Shown here: in pieces, positions 1-10,523 of the stretch | How the letters are laid out: every line of letters begins with the position of its first letter | Numbering within the stretch: the first letter of the stretch is position 1 | Assembly (NCBI GenBank): GCA_019114005.1 | Contig: DXGH01000064.1 | Location: 16,440-80,439, forward strand | Source: Candidatus Acetatifactor stercoripullorum | Lineage (GTDB): Bacteria > Bacillota > Clostridia > Lachnospirales > Lachnospiraceae | Direction of reading: 5' to 3' | Length of the DNA stretch: 64,000 nucleotides | Notes under the pieces: generated by a model | What the model saw: the letters and a program-made list of their open reading frames with translations, nothing else | Database searches by the model: none | What the model was told of the DNA's origin: nothing | Made by a program: the position numbers and the translations under genes

Positions 1-1577
1 GCTGAATTGGACTGCACAACGCTGGAAATATCATTGACGCGGGTTACAATCTGCTGCAGACCGGAGGACTCCTCATCTGTGATCTGTGCGATTTCCGCCA
101 TTCTGCCCTTGATATCCTGACTTTTGGCCGAAATATCCCCTAGCATGGAAGCTGTTTTTTCTGCCTTGTCAGAACCATCTGCCACAGCAGCCATAGTGTC
201 CTCGATGAGCTGAGAAATTTCATCTGCGGCATCCCCGGATTTGCGTGCCAGCTCTGTGACCTCGTCCGCCACAACGGCAAAGCCCCGCCCTGCCTCTCCG
301 GCCCTGGCCGCCTCGATAGAGGCATTCAAGGCAAGGAGCGTGGTCTGGGAGGTAATGTCGTTGATAATGCTGATAATTTTTTTGATCTGCTGGGATTTAT
401 CGGAAATGCCCTCCATGGACAAAATCATTTCCTGCATTTGCCCGTTGCCGTCGTTTATCAGACCGCAGGTTTCATTTATCATGCCCTCCATCTCATGGAT
501 GTTTTCCACTGTCTCGTTGAGCTGGGAGGAAATGTCTTTCAATACCTTCGTAAGCTCCTCCACGCTGTTTGCCTGACTTTCCGCGCCGTTAGAAAGATCC
601 TGGGCGCCGCAGGCAATCTGATCCGCTCCCTGTGCGACCTGATCGGAGGAAAGCTTTACCTCGTTTAATGTTTCGCTGATACGCAGCGTAAATTCTGTGA
701 TGGACTGTTCGATCTGCTTGAAATCCCCGATAAATTCCACGGGAGATTCCAGGGCAAGATTTCCCTTGGCAAACTCTTTCATGCCGTAATTGATGGCCTG
801 TATATAGCGGGAAAGCTCCCCACAGGAAAAGTCCAGGCTGCTTTTCAGCTCATTGATTTCGGCAAGACTGGTGTCAAAGCTCAGATCAAGATCCAGACAC
901 CCCTGGGAGAGTCTCTTTGTCTGAGAGACAATAGCGCTCAGATTGCCAATGATTTCAGCTTTAATCAGATAATACAGACGCAGGCTGAAGAAGCTGATTG
1001 ATACCAGCACAAGGAAACAGGAAAATCCTACAGCGAGCAGAGTCAGGTTGAAATTAGAACTTGCGGAGGCAGAAAGCTCATTCAGCTGGCCGATGAAGGA
1101 ATTTATCTCCGATACCAGAGCGTCTATGCTGGAGACTACCTGATTCTCATACGCCGTGAGGTATTGGGGGTCATTTGCAGCCTTCAAGGCTAAGACTTCC
1201 TCCGCAGAATCATGAATCTGCCTGTGCAAGGGCTCTGCAGCCGCTAAAAAATCTGAAAAAAGCGGGTTGGACGCAGTTTTCTCATTGTAAATAAATTGTC
1301 CAAAATCACAGGCAGTACAGTCGGTGCTTCCCGTAAATTCCACATCCTCCAGAAGAGACTGGCTCAAAGCGTTCAGCCATTTGTAGTGAGCGGTTTCAGC
1401 AGCGTAAAGCTCGCTGGTATAGGCATCGTATGTCTCAATGGCGTTATTCGCCGAATTTACTCCTGCAATCCCGGAAACCGCTACCACAGTTACCAGCGCC
1501 GTGGAGATAAAAATACCGCCGAAATTAATTTTCATTTCTCTTTTTAGTGTCTTTTGTACTTTGTTTTCTTTTCTCAT
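1..1577 (-). CDS. Methyl-accepting chemotaxis protein (truncated by window edge) with an N-terminal CZB-like sensor region
   Basis: Minus-strand reading from ATG at 1577: [21 protein letters not shown]..., two TM segments, then the conserved signalling hairpin ...[36 protein letters not shown].... The ORF runs off the left edge, so it is not in the ORF track. Confidence 0.93.
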   Translation of the reverse strand, partial: MRKENKVQKTLKREMKINFGGIFISTALVTVVAVSGIAGVNSANNAIETYDAYTSELYAAETAHYKWLNALSQSLLEDVEFTGSTDCTACDFGQFIYNEKTASNPLFSDFLAAAEPLHRQIHDSAEEVLALKAANDPQYLTAYENQVVSSIDALVSEINSFIGQLNELSASASSNFNLTLLAVGFSCFLVLVSISFFSLRLYYLIKAEIIGNLSAIVSQTKRLSQGCLDLDLSFDTSLAEINELKSSLDFSCGELSRYIQAINYGMKEFAKGNLALESPVEFIGDFKQIEQSITEFTLRISETLNEVKLSSDQVAQGADQIACGAQDLSNGAESQANSVEELTKVLKDISSQLNETVENIHEMEGMINETCGLINDGNGQMQEMILSMEGISDKSQQIKKIISIINDITSQTTLLALNASIEAARAGEAGRGFAVVADEVTELARKSGDAADEISQLIEDTMAAVADGSDKAEKTASMLGDISAKSQDIKGRMAEIAQITDEESSGLQQIVTRVNDISSVVQSNS

Positions 1578-1697
1578 GTTTTTTCCTTTTTTATTTTTTT
1601 TTAGTTTACATGGAAGAAGCAGCTTTAGGCAACTATTAATTTCATAAAAAACAAGGAAATAAGTACTATATTTTAGATAATTACGCCGCATTGTCTC

Positions 1698-2204
1698 CTA
1701 AAAAGAACCTTCAGAGGATGAAGCGTCCAATGAAGCCTTATCTAACGAAGCCTGGATCGCCTCCATCAGCACCAAGGAGGTGTATTTGTTGTCCGATGTG
1801 TAGGAAATCTCATCCAGAGACTGGTTCTCATAAATCTGCTCACAGATGGAATCAAAGGTGGGCTCAAGCAGCGGGTACATAGTGGTCAGGGATTCATCGG
1901 GATCTACCATGCGTATGGATTCAATAGAGGATTCCTCCACGATGACCTCTATCTCTACGGACTGACCGCCCAGAACCAGCTCGGTGGTGTAAATGCCGGG
2001 TATGTATACGGAACCGGAGGCTGAGACGGAAGAAATGCCTTCCTGTGTGTCGTCCGGGGCAGAGGCGTCCCCCGGTTCTTCTTTCCTTCCGGGCAGAAAC
2101 ATGACGATAATAAGCACGATGAACAGGATTCCCAGAGCGGCAAAAATACCTGTATAGATTAGCTCCTTCATGTGAAGTACCACAATTTTAGTTTTTGCAC
2201 TCAT
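1698..2204 (-). CDS. Membrane-anchored hypothetical protein (one N-terminal TM, extracytoplasmic domain)
   Basis: 168-aa ORF with hydrophobic segment GIFAALGILFIVLIIVMFL and acidic extracellular region; no family recognised with certainty. Confidence 0.6.
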   Translation of the reverse strand: MSAKTKIVVLHMKELIYTGIFAALGILFIVLIIVMFLPGRKEEPGDASAPDDTQEGISSVSASGSVYIPGIYTTELVLGGQSVEIEVIVEESSIESIRMVDPDESLTTMYPLLEPTFDSICEQIYENQSLDEISYTSDNKYTSLVLMEAIQASLDKASLDASSSEGSF

Positions 2205-2347
2205 CTGTATTCTCCTTTTGGCCCAAACAGGGATTCTTTTCTTTTTAAAAGATATGCGTTTTCCGGCGGCAATATTCTGAGGAAACTTTGCATTGACAAA
2301 GAATGAGTCACGTTGCTATTATGGGAAAAAGGAGATTATGCGCAGAA

Positions 2348-3691
2348 ATGAGGAATAATATGAAAATAAGCACCAGAGAAGATGTGATCAGAGTGGTTGA
2401 AGAGGAGGACGTGGAGTTTATACGTCTTCAGTTTACGGATATGCTGGGAAATCTCAAGAATATTGCCGTCACGGCAAGCCAGCTGGACAGGGTTCTGGAC
2501 AATCGATGTATGTTTGACGGTTCGGCCATTGACGGATTTGTGAAGGTGGAGGAGTCGGATATGTATCTGCATCCCGATTTTACCACACTGGAGATTTTCC
2601 CCTGGAGACCCCAGCAGGGAAAGGTGGCACGGATGATCTGTGACGTGCACTATCCAAACGGAGACCCCTTCGAGGGGGATCCCCGGTACGTCTTAAAGCA
2701 GGCCATCTCAGAGGCCAGGGCGCTGGGCTATGAGTTTAGAGTGGGGCCCGAATGCGAATTTTTCCTATTTAATACGGATGAAAATACACTGCCCACCACC
2801 CAGACCCACGAGCAGGCAGGTTATTTTGACATTGGTCCACTGGATTTTGGCGAGAATGCCAGACGTGATATTGTGATGACACTGGAGGACATGGGGCTTG
2901 TGGTGGAGGCCTCTCACCACGAGATGGCTCCCGCCCAGCATGAGATTGATTTCCGGTATGACGAGGCTCTGGCCGCAGCAGACAATATTATGACCTTTAA
3001 GCTGGCGGTGAAAACCATTGCAAAGCGCCACGGGCTTCACGCCACCTTTATGCCCAAGCCCAAGTACGGCGTCAACGGCTCCGGTATGCACATCAATATG
3101 TCCCTGCATCGGGGGGATGTCAACATTTTTGCGGATAAAACAGACTCCCTTGGACTGAGCAGAGAGGCCTATTGGTTTATGGGCGGCATTATGAAGCATA
3201 TCAAGGGAATGGCAGCCATCACCAATCCTCTTGTGAATTCCTATAAGCGGCTGGTTCCGGGATATGAGGCTCCCGTCTATATTGCCTGGAGCGCTACCAA
3301 TAGAAGTCCTCTGATCCGGATTCCTTCTGCAAAGGGAGAGGGTACCCGGATTGAGCTGAGAAGCCCGGATTCGGCGGCTAACCCTTATCTGACGCTGGCG
3401 GTGTGCCTGCGGGCGGGACTGGATGGCATTGTAAATAAAATCGAGCCGCCAAAGAGCGTGGACGGAAATATATTTGCCATGACAAAGCAGGAGAGAATCA
3501 GTCTTGGAATAGAACAGCTTCCCGGCACGCTGATCGAGGCAGTGGAGGAATTAAAGAAGGATACCTTTATTTGCAGCAGCCTGGGACCTCATCTGGCCAA
3601 AAAATATGTGGAGGCCAAGGAGGCGGAATGGCACAAATACCGCTGTCATGTGTCTGAGTGGGAAATAGAGGAGTATCTGTACAGATATTAG
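2348..3691 (+). CDS. glnA: Glutamine synthetase, type I
   Basis: GS motifs: MCDGSAIDGF-like (CMFDGSAIDGF), NGSGMHINMS, NRSPLIRIP; start probably at 2348 or 2360 rather than 2303. Confidence 0.96.
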   Translation: MRNNMKISTREDVIRVVEEEDVEFIRLQFTDMLGNLKNIAVTASQLDRVLDNRCMFDGSAIDGFVKVEESDMYLHPDFTTLEIFPWRPQQGKVARMICDVHYPNGDPFEGDPRYVLKQAISEARALGYEFRVGPECEFFLFNTDENTLPTTQTHEQAGYFDIGPLDFGENARRDIVMTLEDMGLVVEASHHEMAPAQHEIDFRYDEALAAADNIMTFKLAVKTIAKRHGLHATFMPKPKYGVNGSGMHINMSLHRGDVNIFADKTDSLGLSREAYWFMGGIMKHIKGMAAITNPLVNSYKRLVPGYEAPVYIAWSATNRSPLIRIPSAKGEGTRIELRSPDSAANPYLTLAVCLRAGLDGIVNKIEPPKSVDGNIFAMTKQERISLGIEQLPGTLIEAVEELKKDTFICSSLGPHLAKKYVEAKEAEWHKYRCHVSEWEIEEYLYRY

Positions 3692-3736
3692 TACCGCACC
3701 TCTTGCAGAAATTTTTGGAAGGTAAGGAGGTAGCGC

Positions 3737-4288
3737 GTGACCAATATCATAGTAGTACTGCCTAAGCTGGAGGATGCAAAGGGCCTTAAGAATATTCTTG
3801 TGCGAAACGGCTTTCAGGTGACTGGGGTATGCACTACGGGAGCACAGGCCATAAGCCAGGCGGACGGACTGCACGACGGTATTGTCATATGCAGCTACAA
3901 GATGATGGATATGGTTTATGACCAGCTGCACGAATGTCTGCCGGGCGGCTTTGAGATGCTGCTTCTGGCCTCTCAGAGGCTGGTGAATGAATGCTATGGC
4001 AATGACATTGTATGCCTGTCCATGCCCCTTAAGGTGAACGACCTGATTGATACCGTAAATATGATAACGGAGGGCATTGAGCGCCGCAGACGGCGGCTGA
4101 AAAAGCAGCCCAGGGCAAGGACTGCGGGGCAGGAGGCCGTGATTAAGGAGGCCAAGGAGCTTTTGATGGCCCGCAACCACATGACAGAGGAGGAAGCCCA
4201 CCGCTATCTGCAAAGATGCAGTATGGACAGCGGCACAAATGTGGTGGAGACGGCCCAAATGGTGCTGTCTTTGATGGGAGGACCATAA
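3737..4288 (+). CDS. ANTAR-domain response-regulator-like protein with degenerate receiver domain
   Basis: C-terminal ANTAR-like segment IKEAKELLMARNHMTEEEAHRYLQRCSMDSGTNVVETAQMVLSL; GTG start with aaggagg RBS; directly downstream of glnA. Confidence 0.82.
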   Translation: MTNIIVVLPKLEDAKGLKNILVRNGFQVTGVCTTGAQAISQADGLHDGIVICSYKMMDMVYDQLHECLPGGFEMLLLASQRLVNECYGNDIVCLSMPLKVNDLIDTVNMITEGIERRRRRLKKQPRARTAGQEAVIKEAKELLMARNHMTEEEAHRYLQRCSMDSGTNVVETAQMVLSLMGGP

Positions 4289-4336
4289 AGTTATCCTGAT
4301 AAAAGCCGACTGCGGAGGCAGAGAAAGGAAGGGTTT

Positions 4337-5203
4337 ATGAAATTTACCAAAATGCAGGGATGCGGTAATGATTATATTTATGTGAACGGTTTTGACGAGC
4401 ACGTTTTACAGGAGGAAAAACCCAAACTGGCAAGAAGGCTCAGCGACCGCCACTTTGGGGTGGGCGGGGATGGCTTGATTTTTATCAACCCGTCTAAGGA
4501 GGCGGACTTTGAGATGGAGATGTACAACGCTGACGGCAGCAAGGCGGAAATGTGCGGAAACGGCATCCGCTGCGTGGCAAAGTATGTGTATGATAACGGG
4601 ATGACCGACAAGGAGCGCATTAGTATCGTCAGTGCCGGGCAGATAAAGTACCTGGATTTGACGGTGGAAAAAAAGGCGGGGAGAACGCAGGAGAGAGGCG
4701 AGGTGAGTCTTGTGCGTGTAAATATGGGAAGCCCTGTGCTCTCTCCTGCACAGATACCGGTTCTGGTTTCCGGGGACAGAGTGGTGGATGAGTCCATCCT
4801 GGTGGAGGGGAAGGAATACCGGATGACCTGCGTCTCCATGGGAAATCCCCACGCGGTTATTTTCACCAAGGGCGTGAAGGAGCTAAAGCTGGAGCAGGTC
4901 GGCCCCTTCTTTGAGAATCATCCCTGTTTTCCCAACAGGATAAACACGGAATTTGTGGAAATTATAGACCGAAAGACCGTATCCATGCGGGTGTGGGAGC
5001 GGGGAACGGGAGAAACCTTAGCCTGCGGCACAGGGGCCTGCGCGGTGGCTGTGGCCTGTGTGCTGAACCAATTGACGGAACCTTCGATTACTGTTAAACT
5101 ATTAGGCGGCGAGCTTATGATAGAATGGGACCGTGAACAGAACCTGGTATATATGACTGGCCCCGCTGCCACGGTTTTTGAGGGAGAAGTCAAAGAATTG
5201 TGA
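4337..5203 (+). CDS. dapF: Diaminopimelate epimerase
   Basis: MKFTKMQGCGNDYIYV, NADGSKAEMCGNGIRC, RGTGETLACGTGACA motifs with both catalytic Cys. Confidence 0.97.
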   Translation: MKFTKMQGCGNDYIYVNGFDEHVLQEEKPKLARRLSDRHFGVGGDGLIFINPSKEADFEMEMYNADGSKAEMCGNGIRCVAKYVYDNGMTDKERISIVSAGQIKYLDLTVEKKAGRTQERGEVSLVRVNMGSPVLSPAQIPVLVSGDRVVDESILVEGKEYRMTCVSMGNPHAVIFTKGVKELKLEQVGPFFENHPCFPNRINTEFVEIIDRKTVSMRVWERGTGETLACGTGACAVAVACVLNQLTEPSITVKLLGGELMIEWDREQNLVYMTGPAATVFEGEVKEL

Positions 5204-5220
5204 AATAAAAATTTTGTATT

Positions 5221-5366
5221 CCCAGCTGTGTATGCTGCATATTTCAACACAGACACGCTTTCGCTCCGAGCTGACCGCAGCGGTACCTAAGGCTGCAAAG
5301 TACGCAGCCTAAGTACCGGCGGTCAGCAAGGGTCTGTTTATGAAATATGCAGCACCAGAAACTGGG
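5221..5366. repeat. ~146-bp imperfect palindrome between dapF and dapL (MITE-like or RNA hairpin)
   Basis: Left arm cccag...tgctgcatatttca..acagac...gctgaccgc(ag)cggtacctaaggctgc; apex aaagtac; right arm gcagcctaagtaccggcggtcagc...gtctgtttatgaaatatgcagca...ctggg. Confidence 0.75.
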
Positions 5367-5411
5367 CATAATAACCAAAAAAAGGGTGACTATAGAAGAG
5401 AGGAGACCATT

Positions 5412-6632
5412 ATGTTTAAACTGAATGAAAATTATCTGAAGCTGCCCGGGAGCTATCTTTTTTCCACCATTGGAAAGAAGGTAAACGCTTATTCGGCAGC
5501 TCATCCTGATAAAAAGGTGATTCGCCTGGGAATTGGAGACGTGACCCAGCCTTTGGCGCCGGTGATCATTGAGGCGCTGCACAAGGCGGTGGATGAAATG
5601 GGACATGCGGAAACCTTCCACGGCTATGCGCCTGATCTGGGATATGAATTTCTTAGAAATGCCATTGCGGAAAACGATTATAAGGCCCGGGACTGCAGCA
5701 TCAGCGCCGACGAGATTTTTGTGTCGGACGGAGCAAAATGTGATTCCGCCAATATTCAGGAAATTTTCAGCCTGGACAACAAGATCGCAGTGTGCGACCC
5801 TGTTTATCCCGTATATGTGGACTCCAATGTGATGGCGGGCAGAACGGGCACCTATGACGAGACCACGGAAACCTGGAGTGATGTAATCTATATGCCTTGT
5901 CTTGAGGAAAACGGCTTTGCGCCGAAGCTTCCGGAAAAGACCCCCGACCTGATCTATCTGTGCTTCCCCAACAATCCCACCGGAGCCGTTTTGAAGAAGG
6001 AGCAGCTTCAGGAGTGGGTGGATTACGCCAATAAGGTGGGAGCTGTGATCTTGTACGACGCGGCTTACGAGGCATATATTTCAGAGGAGGACGTGCCGCA
6101 CAGCATTTACGAGTGCCAGGGGGCGCAGACCTGTGCCATAGAGCTTCGCTCTTTCTCCAAAAATGCAGGCTTTACCGGTGTGCGTCTGGGCTTTACGGTA
6201 GTTCCCAGGGAATTAAAGTGCCAGGGTGTGTCTCTGCATTCTCTGTGGGCGAGACGCCACGGCACAAAATACAATGGCGCGCCCTACATCGTGCAGAGGG
6301 CGGGAGAGGCCGTATATTCGGAGGCTGGAAAAGCGCAGCTGAAGGAGCAGGTGGCCTATTATATGAAAAACGCAAGGTATATTCTGGAGGGCTTAAAGAG
6401 CGCAGGCTATACCGTGTCCGGCGGCGTGAATGCGCCCTATATCTGGCTGAAGGCGCCTAAGGGCATGACCAGCTGGGAATTCTTTGACTGCCTTTTGGAA
6501 AAAGCCAATGTGGTGGGCACGCCGGGGTCAGGCTTTGGTCCCAGCGGAGAGACCTACTTCCGTCTCACCGGCTTTGGAAGCTACGAGAATACCGTGGAGG
6601 CAGTGGAACGTATCAAGGCGCTGCAGCTTTAG
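5412..6632 (+). CDS. dapL: LL-diaminopimelate aminotransferase
   Basis: [27 protein letters not shown]..., [22 protein letters not shown]-lysine motif; upstream part of the listed ORF lies in the palindrome, so the start is placed at 5412. Confidence 0.95.
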   Translation: MFKLNENYLKLPGSYLFSTIGKKVNAYSAAHPDKKVIRLGIGDVTQPLAPVIIEALHKAVDEMGHAETFHGYAPDLGYEFLRNAIAENDYKARDCSISADEIFVSDGAKCDSANIQEIFSLDNKIAVCDPVYPVYVDSNVMAGRTGTYDETTETWSDVIYMPCLEENGFAPKLPEKTPDLIYLCFPNNPTGAVLKKEQLQEWVDYANKVGAVILYDAAYEAYISEEDVPHSIYECQGAQTCAIELRSFSKNAGFTGVRLGFTVVPRELKCQGVSLHSLWARRHGTKYNGAPYIVQRAGEAVYSEAGKAQLKEQVAYYMKNARYILEGLKSAGYTVSGGVNAPYIWLKAPKGMTSWEFFDCLLEKANVVGTPGSGFGPSGETYFRLTGFGSYENTVEAVERIKALQL

Positions 6633-6688
6633 GAAAATATAAGCCAAATTTTAGAAAATGCTCATAGATCGTTCACATTTATGAGGTA

Positions 6689-6731
6689 TGCTTAAAAGGT
6701 CGGCAGCTGGCGTATGTCAGCAGCCGGCCTT
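6689..6731 (+). terminator. Hairpin (possible terminator or attenuator) between dapL and the alarmone synthetase gene
   Basis: aaggtcggcagctg-gcgtatgt-cagcagccggcctt imperfect stem-loop. Confidence 0.45.
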
Positions 6732-6761
6732 AAAGCAGCTGGGAAACGGGTGGGAAGACCA

Positions 6762-7364
6762 ATGACGAATGAGCAGTATTATGAGTTGATCAAGCCATAT
6801 GAGGATGTCAGCCAGGTCATGCTGACAAAGCTTGAAATATTGAATCACAGCATTTACAGCAAGGACACGGGAAAGCCGATTCATCATATCCAGAACCGTA
6901 TTAAGGACAAGAAAAGCATTGAGGGAAAGCTGGAGAGGCTTGCGCTGACGGACAGTGTTATGAATGCAAAGGATCATCTGATGGACATTGCCGGCATACG
7001 GGTGATCTGCTATTTTCCGGAGGAAATCTATGACCTGGTGCAGTGCTTGAAAAGGCAGGCTGATCTGATTGTCATCAAGGAGTCTGATTATATTAAAAAT
7101 CCCAAAAAAAGCGGCTACCGCAGCTTCCACATTGTGTTTGGAGTGCCAATCCACTGTCTGGACGCTATGGAATACTATCCGGTAGAGGTGCAGTTCCGTA
7201 CACTTTCCATGGACTTTTGGGCAAGCATGGAGCACCGAATCTGCTACAAGAAGGAGTACGACGACAAGGACAAGGTAAGCCGGGAAATGCAGCAGTACGC
7301 CATGGCGCTGGAGCTGATTGAAAGCCGTTTTGAGCAGCAGCTTAAGGACCGGCAGATGCAGTGA
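6762..7364 (+). CDS. Small alarmone synthetase / GTP pyrophosphokinase family (RelQ-like)
   Basis: MTNEQYYELIKPYEDVSQVMLTKLEILN...IAGIRVICYFPEEIYDLV...KNPKKSGYRSFHIVFGVPI...VEVQFRTLSMDFWASMEHRICYKK, a RelA/SpoT synthetase fold with no HD domain. Confidence 0.93.
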   Translation: MTNEQYYELIKPYEDVSQVMLTKLEILNHSIYSKDTGKPIHHIQNRIKDKKSIEGKLERLALTDSVMNAKDHLMDIAGIRVICYFPEEIYDLVQCLKRQADLIVIKESDYIKNPKKSGYRSFHIVFGVPIHCLDAMEYYPVEVQFRTLSMDFWASMEHRICYKKEYDDKDKVSREMQQYAMALELIESRFEQQLKDRQMQ

Positions 7365-7378
7365 GGGAAAAAGGGAAA

Positions 7379-8542
7379 ATGAAAGGAAAACAAAACCGTA
7401 TTCTGACGGGGATTGCAGCGGCGCTTGTGCTTGTGACTGCAGTTGTGATGTACGCTGTTCACAGAGCCGTTCCTTTTATGATGGACGATCTGTGGTATGC
7501 TACCCTTCTTTCGGAGGATACTCCTGTCAGGACGGTGTCTGATATTTTTAAAAGCCAGATATGGCATTATTTCAACTGGGGCGGAAGAAGCATGACCCAC
7601 AGTATTCTGCAGCTGACGCTGCTGGCCGGAGAAAGCGCAGCGGATGTTTTAAATGTGGGGGTAACCTTTTTACTTGCTCTTTTGATATGCACAGTGGCGG
7701 GAAATAAGAGACTTCCTGCTTTTTTTGCTGCCTGCGGTATGCTTCCTGCACTAAACGCCAACTGGAAAATGAGTATGTTCTGGCAGTCCGGGGCAGCCAA
7801 TTATCTGTATATCACCGTGTTTTTACTGGCCTTTTTGTACTGCTATTTAAGAGAGCTTTCAGATACAGGAGGCTTTGGCAAAAACGCACAGCCCTTTTTG
7901 CAGGAAGGAATTAAGCCACTGCCGGGAATCGGGGTATGGATTGTTCCACTGGGGATTCTGGCAGGCTGGAGCAATGAAAATATGGGGCCTGCGGTGTGGC
8001 TTTCCAGTCTCTTTGTAATGGTGCTTCTCTTCAGGGAAAATAAGAGAATAAAGCCCTGGATGGTTCTTGGGAGCCTTTCCTGCCTTTTTGGCTGGGTCAT
8101 GATGATTGCCGCTCCAGGCAACTATGTAAGAAGCGCCCAGACGCAAGAAGATCAATACGGTCTTTTGTGGAGGTGCTTTCTGCGGGGATATGCCCAGAGC
8201 AAGGCGGCTCTGGAATATCTGTTCCCGGCGCTTTTGGTGGTGTGCGCCATGCTTTTGCTTGCCAGGGCTTTAAAGCTTAAGCTTGGCAGGAGAAATGTGA
8301 TTCTGCTGGGGTGTGCGCTGCTCTCCTGGGGAGCCATGATCCTGTCCCCCCATTACCCGGACAGGGCCTGCTTTGGAACCATGGTTTTGCTGATCTGCGT
8401 GGCGCTGCGGATTGGAGGAAGAATCGCAAGGGAAAGAAAGGATATGGCCATTCCCCTGTTTGCAGTCTCCGTGCTTGTCTGGCTTCGAGGCATGTATTTT
8501 CTGGGAGAATTTCTCGCCATCAGCTGGGGCTGGATACGGTGA
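7379..8542 (+). CDS. Polytopic membrane protein, DUF6056-like
   Basis: Multiple TM helices with PFMMDDLWYAT...NWGGRSMTHSILQ pattern near the N-terminus. Confidence 0.7.
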   Translation: MKGKQNRILTGIAAALVLVTAVVMYAVHRAVPFMMDDLWYATLLSEDTPVRTVSDIFKSQIWHYFNWGGRSMTHSILQLTLLAGESAADVLNVGVTFLLALLICTVAGNKRLPAFFAACGMLPALNANWKMSMFWQSGAANYLYITVFLLAFLYCYLRELSDTGGFGKNAQPFLQEGIKPLPGIGVWIVPLGILAGWSNENMGPAVWLSSLFVMVLLFRENKRIKPWMVLGSLSCLFGWVMMIAAPGNYVRSAQTQEDQYGLLWRCFLRGYAQSKAALEYLFPALLVVCAMLLLARALKLKLGRRNVILLGCALLSWGAMILSPHYPDRACFGTMVLLICVALRIGGRIARERKDMAIPLFAVSVLVWLRGMYFLGEFLAISWGWIR

Positions 8543-8585
8543 GAACGGAGCACGGTTTTCAGGTGAGAACAAAGCACGGTTTTCA
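8538..8585 (+). repeat. Two 24-bp direct repeats spanning the stop codon of the preceding gene
   Basis: ggtgagaacggagcacggttttca / ggtgagaacaaagcacggttttca (22/24 identical, adjacent). Confidence 0.85.
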
Positions 8586-8682
8586 GTGCTTGTTGAAACA
8601 GGGAATTTATGGTATCATGGGAAAAGCATCCGCCCGGTCTTACCGGAAAAAGCCGGAGGGCAGGCGGCCAAAATGAGGAAAT

Positions 8683-9663
8683 ATGAACGACATTATCTTA
8701 CAATTACAGGATTTGCACAAGAAATTTGATGGCACCGGAGTTCTTAACGGGGTGAATCTTGACATCCACAGGGCAGAGTTTATTACGCTTTTAGGCTCCT
8801 CGGGATGTGGAAAGACCACCACGCTGCGCATCATTGCAGGGCTGGAAGCGCCGGATCAGGGAAGGGTTATCCTGGAGGGACAGGATATCACCGACCTTGA
8901 GCCCAATAAGCGAAATGTAAATACGGTGTTTCAAAATTATGCCCTGTTTCCTCACATGAACGTGGAGGATAATGTGGGCTACGGTCTGAAAATCAAAAAA
9001 GTGCCCAAGGCGGAAATTGCCAGGCGGGTAGGAGAAATGCTGAAGCTGGTGCAGCTGGAGGAATACGGAAAGCGTATGCCGGATCAGCTTTCCGGCGGCC
9101 AGAGGCAGCGTATCGCCATCGCCAGGGCGGTGATCAATGAGCCCCGAGTGCTTCTCTTAGATGAGCCTCTGGGAGCCTTGGACCTAAAGCTGCGCAGGCA
9201 GATGCAGCTGGAGCTGAAGCGGCTTCAGAAAAAGCTTGGGATTACCTTCATCTACATCACACACGATCAGGAGGAAGCCATCAACATGTCCGACCGGATT
9301 GCCGTGATGAATCAGGGTGTGCTGGAGCAGGTGGGGACTCCCAACGAGATTTATTACCGCCCCCGAACAAGCTATGTGGCGGATTTTGTGGGAAATGCCA
9401 ATATTTTCCGGAAGGGAGCAGAAACCTTTGCCATTCGGACGGAAAATGTGCTTCTGGAGGGGGAAGGCCCCTGCGTCCACGAGGCTGTGGTGGCAGAGAA
9501 GTCCTTTGCAGGGGGACAGCTGCGGATTTTGTTTACCCTTTCAGACGGTCAGAAAATCACTGCCAGCCGTTTTGGCATCGATGCGGACATTCAGGTGGGC
9601 AGCAGGATAAAGATCGGCTGGCTGCCGGAGCATGCCGTGCCGGTGATAGATGACGGACAGTAA
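8683..9663 (+). CDS. potA: Spermidine/putrescine ABC transporter ATP-binding protein
   Basis: Walker [24 protein letters not shown], Walker [20 protein letters not shown]; followed by potBCD homologues. Confidence 0.95.
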   Translation: MNDIILQLQDLHKKFDGTGVLNGVNLDIHRAEFITLLGSSGCGKTTTLRIIAGLEAPDQGRVILEGQDITDLEPNKRNVNTVFQNYALFPHMNVEDNVGYGLKIKKVPKAEIARRVGEMLKLVQLEEYGKRMPDQLSGGQRQRIAIARAVINEPRVLLLDEPLGALDLKLRRQMQLELKRLQKKLGITFIYITHDQEEAINMSDRIAVMNQGVLEQVGTPNEIYYRPRTSYVADFVGNANIFRKGAETFAIRTENVLLEGEGPCVHEAVVAEKSFAGGQLRILFTLSDGQKITASRFGIDADIQVGSRIKIGWLPEHAVPVIDDGQ

Positions 9664-9674
9664 GGGAGGATCAC

Positions 9675-10523
9675 ATGAAGAGAAAAGGCAACTGGCTTTT
9701 GCTGGCTCCTATTTATCTTTTTACCATACTTTTTGTGGCGCTGCCTATTTTGTATATGTTTTTACTGAGCTTTTTGAGCCGCGCTGAAGTCTGGGGAGTG
9801 GATTTTACCTTCACTCTGGATAATTATAAGCGAATTCTGGAGCCGCTTTATTTAAACACTTTTGTAGAATCCTTAAAGCTGGCATTTTTATCCACGGGAC
9901 TGATTGTATTGATTGGGTATCCTTATGGCTACTTTATGGCGAGAATGAACGCTGTCTGGAAAAAGAGAATGATGCTGCTTCTCATGATACCCTTCTGGAC
10001 CAGCGCACTGATTCGTCTGTATGGCTGGATTATTGTATTTCGCTCAAACGGCGTTTTGGATAAGGTGCTGATGGGGCTGCATATTACGGATGAGCCCTTA
10101 AAGCTGCTTTACACCTATCCGGCGGTGGTGGTGGGTATGATTTATGCACTGCTTCCCTTTATGATTCTGTCGGTTTACTCCAGTGCGGAAAAGCTGGACT
10201 TTACTTTGGTGGAGGCGGCCAGAGACTTGGGGGCCTCCTCTTTTCGGGCCTTTTGGACGGTGAGCTTTAAGCTGACGCTGCCGGGACTTTTGTCCGGAGT
10301 GGTGCTGTCCTTTATTCCGTCCATGGGACTTTTCTTTATTGCGGATATCCTGGGAGGCAACAAGATCGTCTTGGTGGGCAGTATGATTCAGGAACAGGCT
10401 ACCAAGGGTAGAAATCTGCCCTTTGCGGCGGCCCTGGCGGCGGTGCTTATGATTTTAACCTCCCTGATGATACGGCTGTACCGCAGGATTACGGGAGCGG
10501 AACAATTGGAGGGACTTTTGTGA
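9675..10523 (+). CDS. potB: Spermidine/putrescine ABC transporter permease
   Basis: Permease with EAARDLGASSFRAFWTVSFKLTLPG EAA motif; operon position. Confidence 0.93.
   Translation: MKRKGNWLLLAPIYLFTILFVALPILYMFLLSFLSRAEVWGVDFTFTLDNYKRILEPLYLNTFVESLKLAFLSTGLIVLIGYPYGYFMARMNAVWKKRMMLLLMIPFWTSALIRLYGWIIVFRSNGVLDKVLMGLHITDEPLKLLYTYPAVVVGMIYALLPFMILSVYSSAEKLDFTLVEAARDLGASSFRAFWTVSFKLTLPGLLSGVVLSFIPSMGLFFIADILGGNKIVLVGSMIQEQATKGRNLPFAAALAAVLMILTSLMIRLYRRITGAEQLEGLL

Noticed and set aside
2765-3199. Long antisense ORFs over glnA, aspS, addA, addB, gatA etc.
   Set aside because: They are opposite strongly supported genes, have no recognisable motifs and arise from GC-rich codon bias.
5340-5411. 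Extended N-terminus of the DapL ORF
   Set aside because: It lies in the right arm of the palindrome; DapL-like sequence begins at [11 protein letters not shown] (5412).
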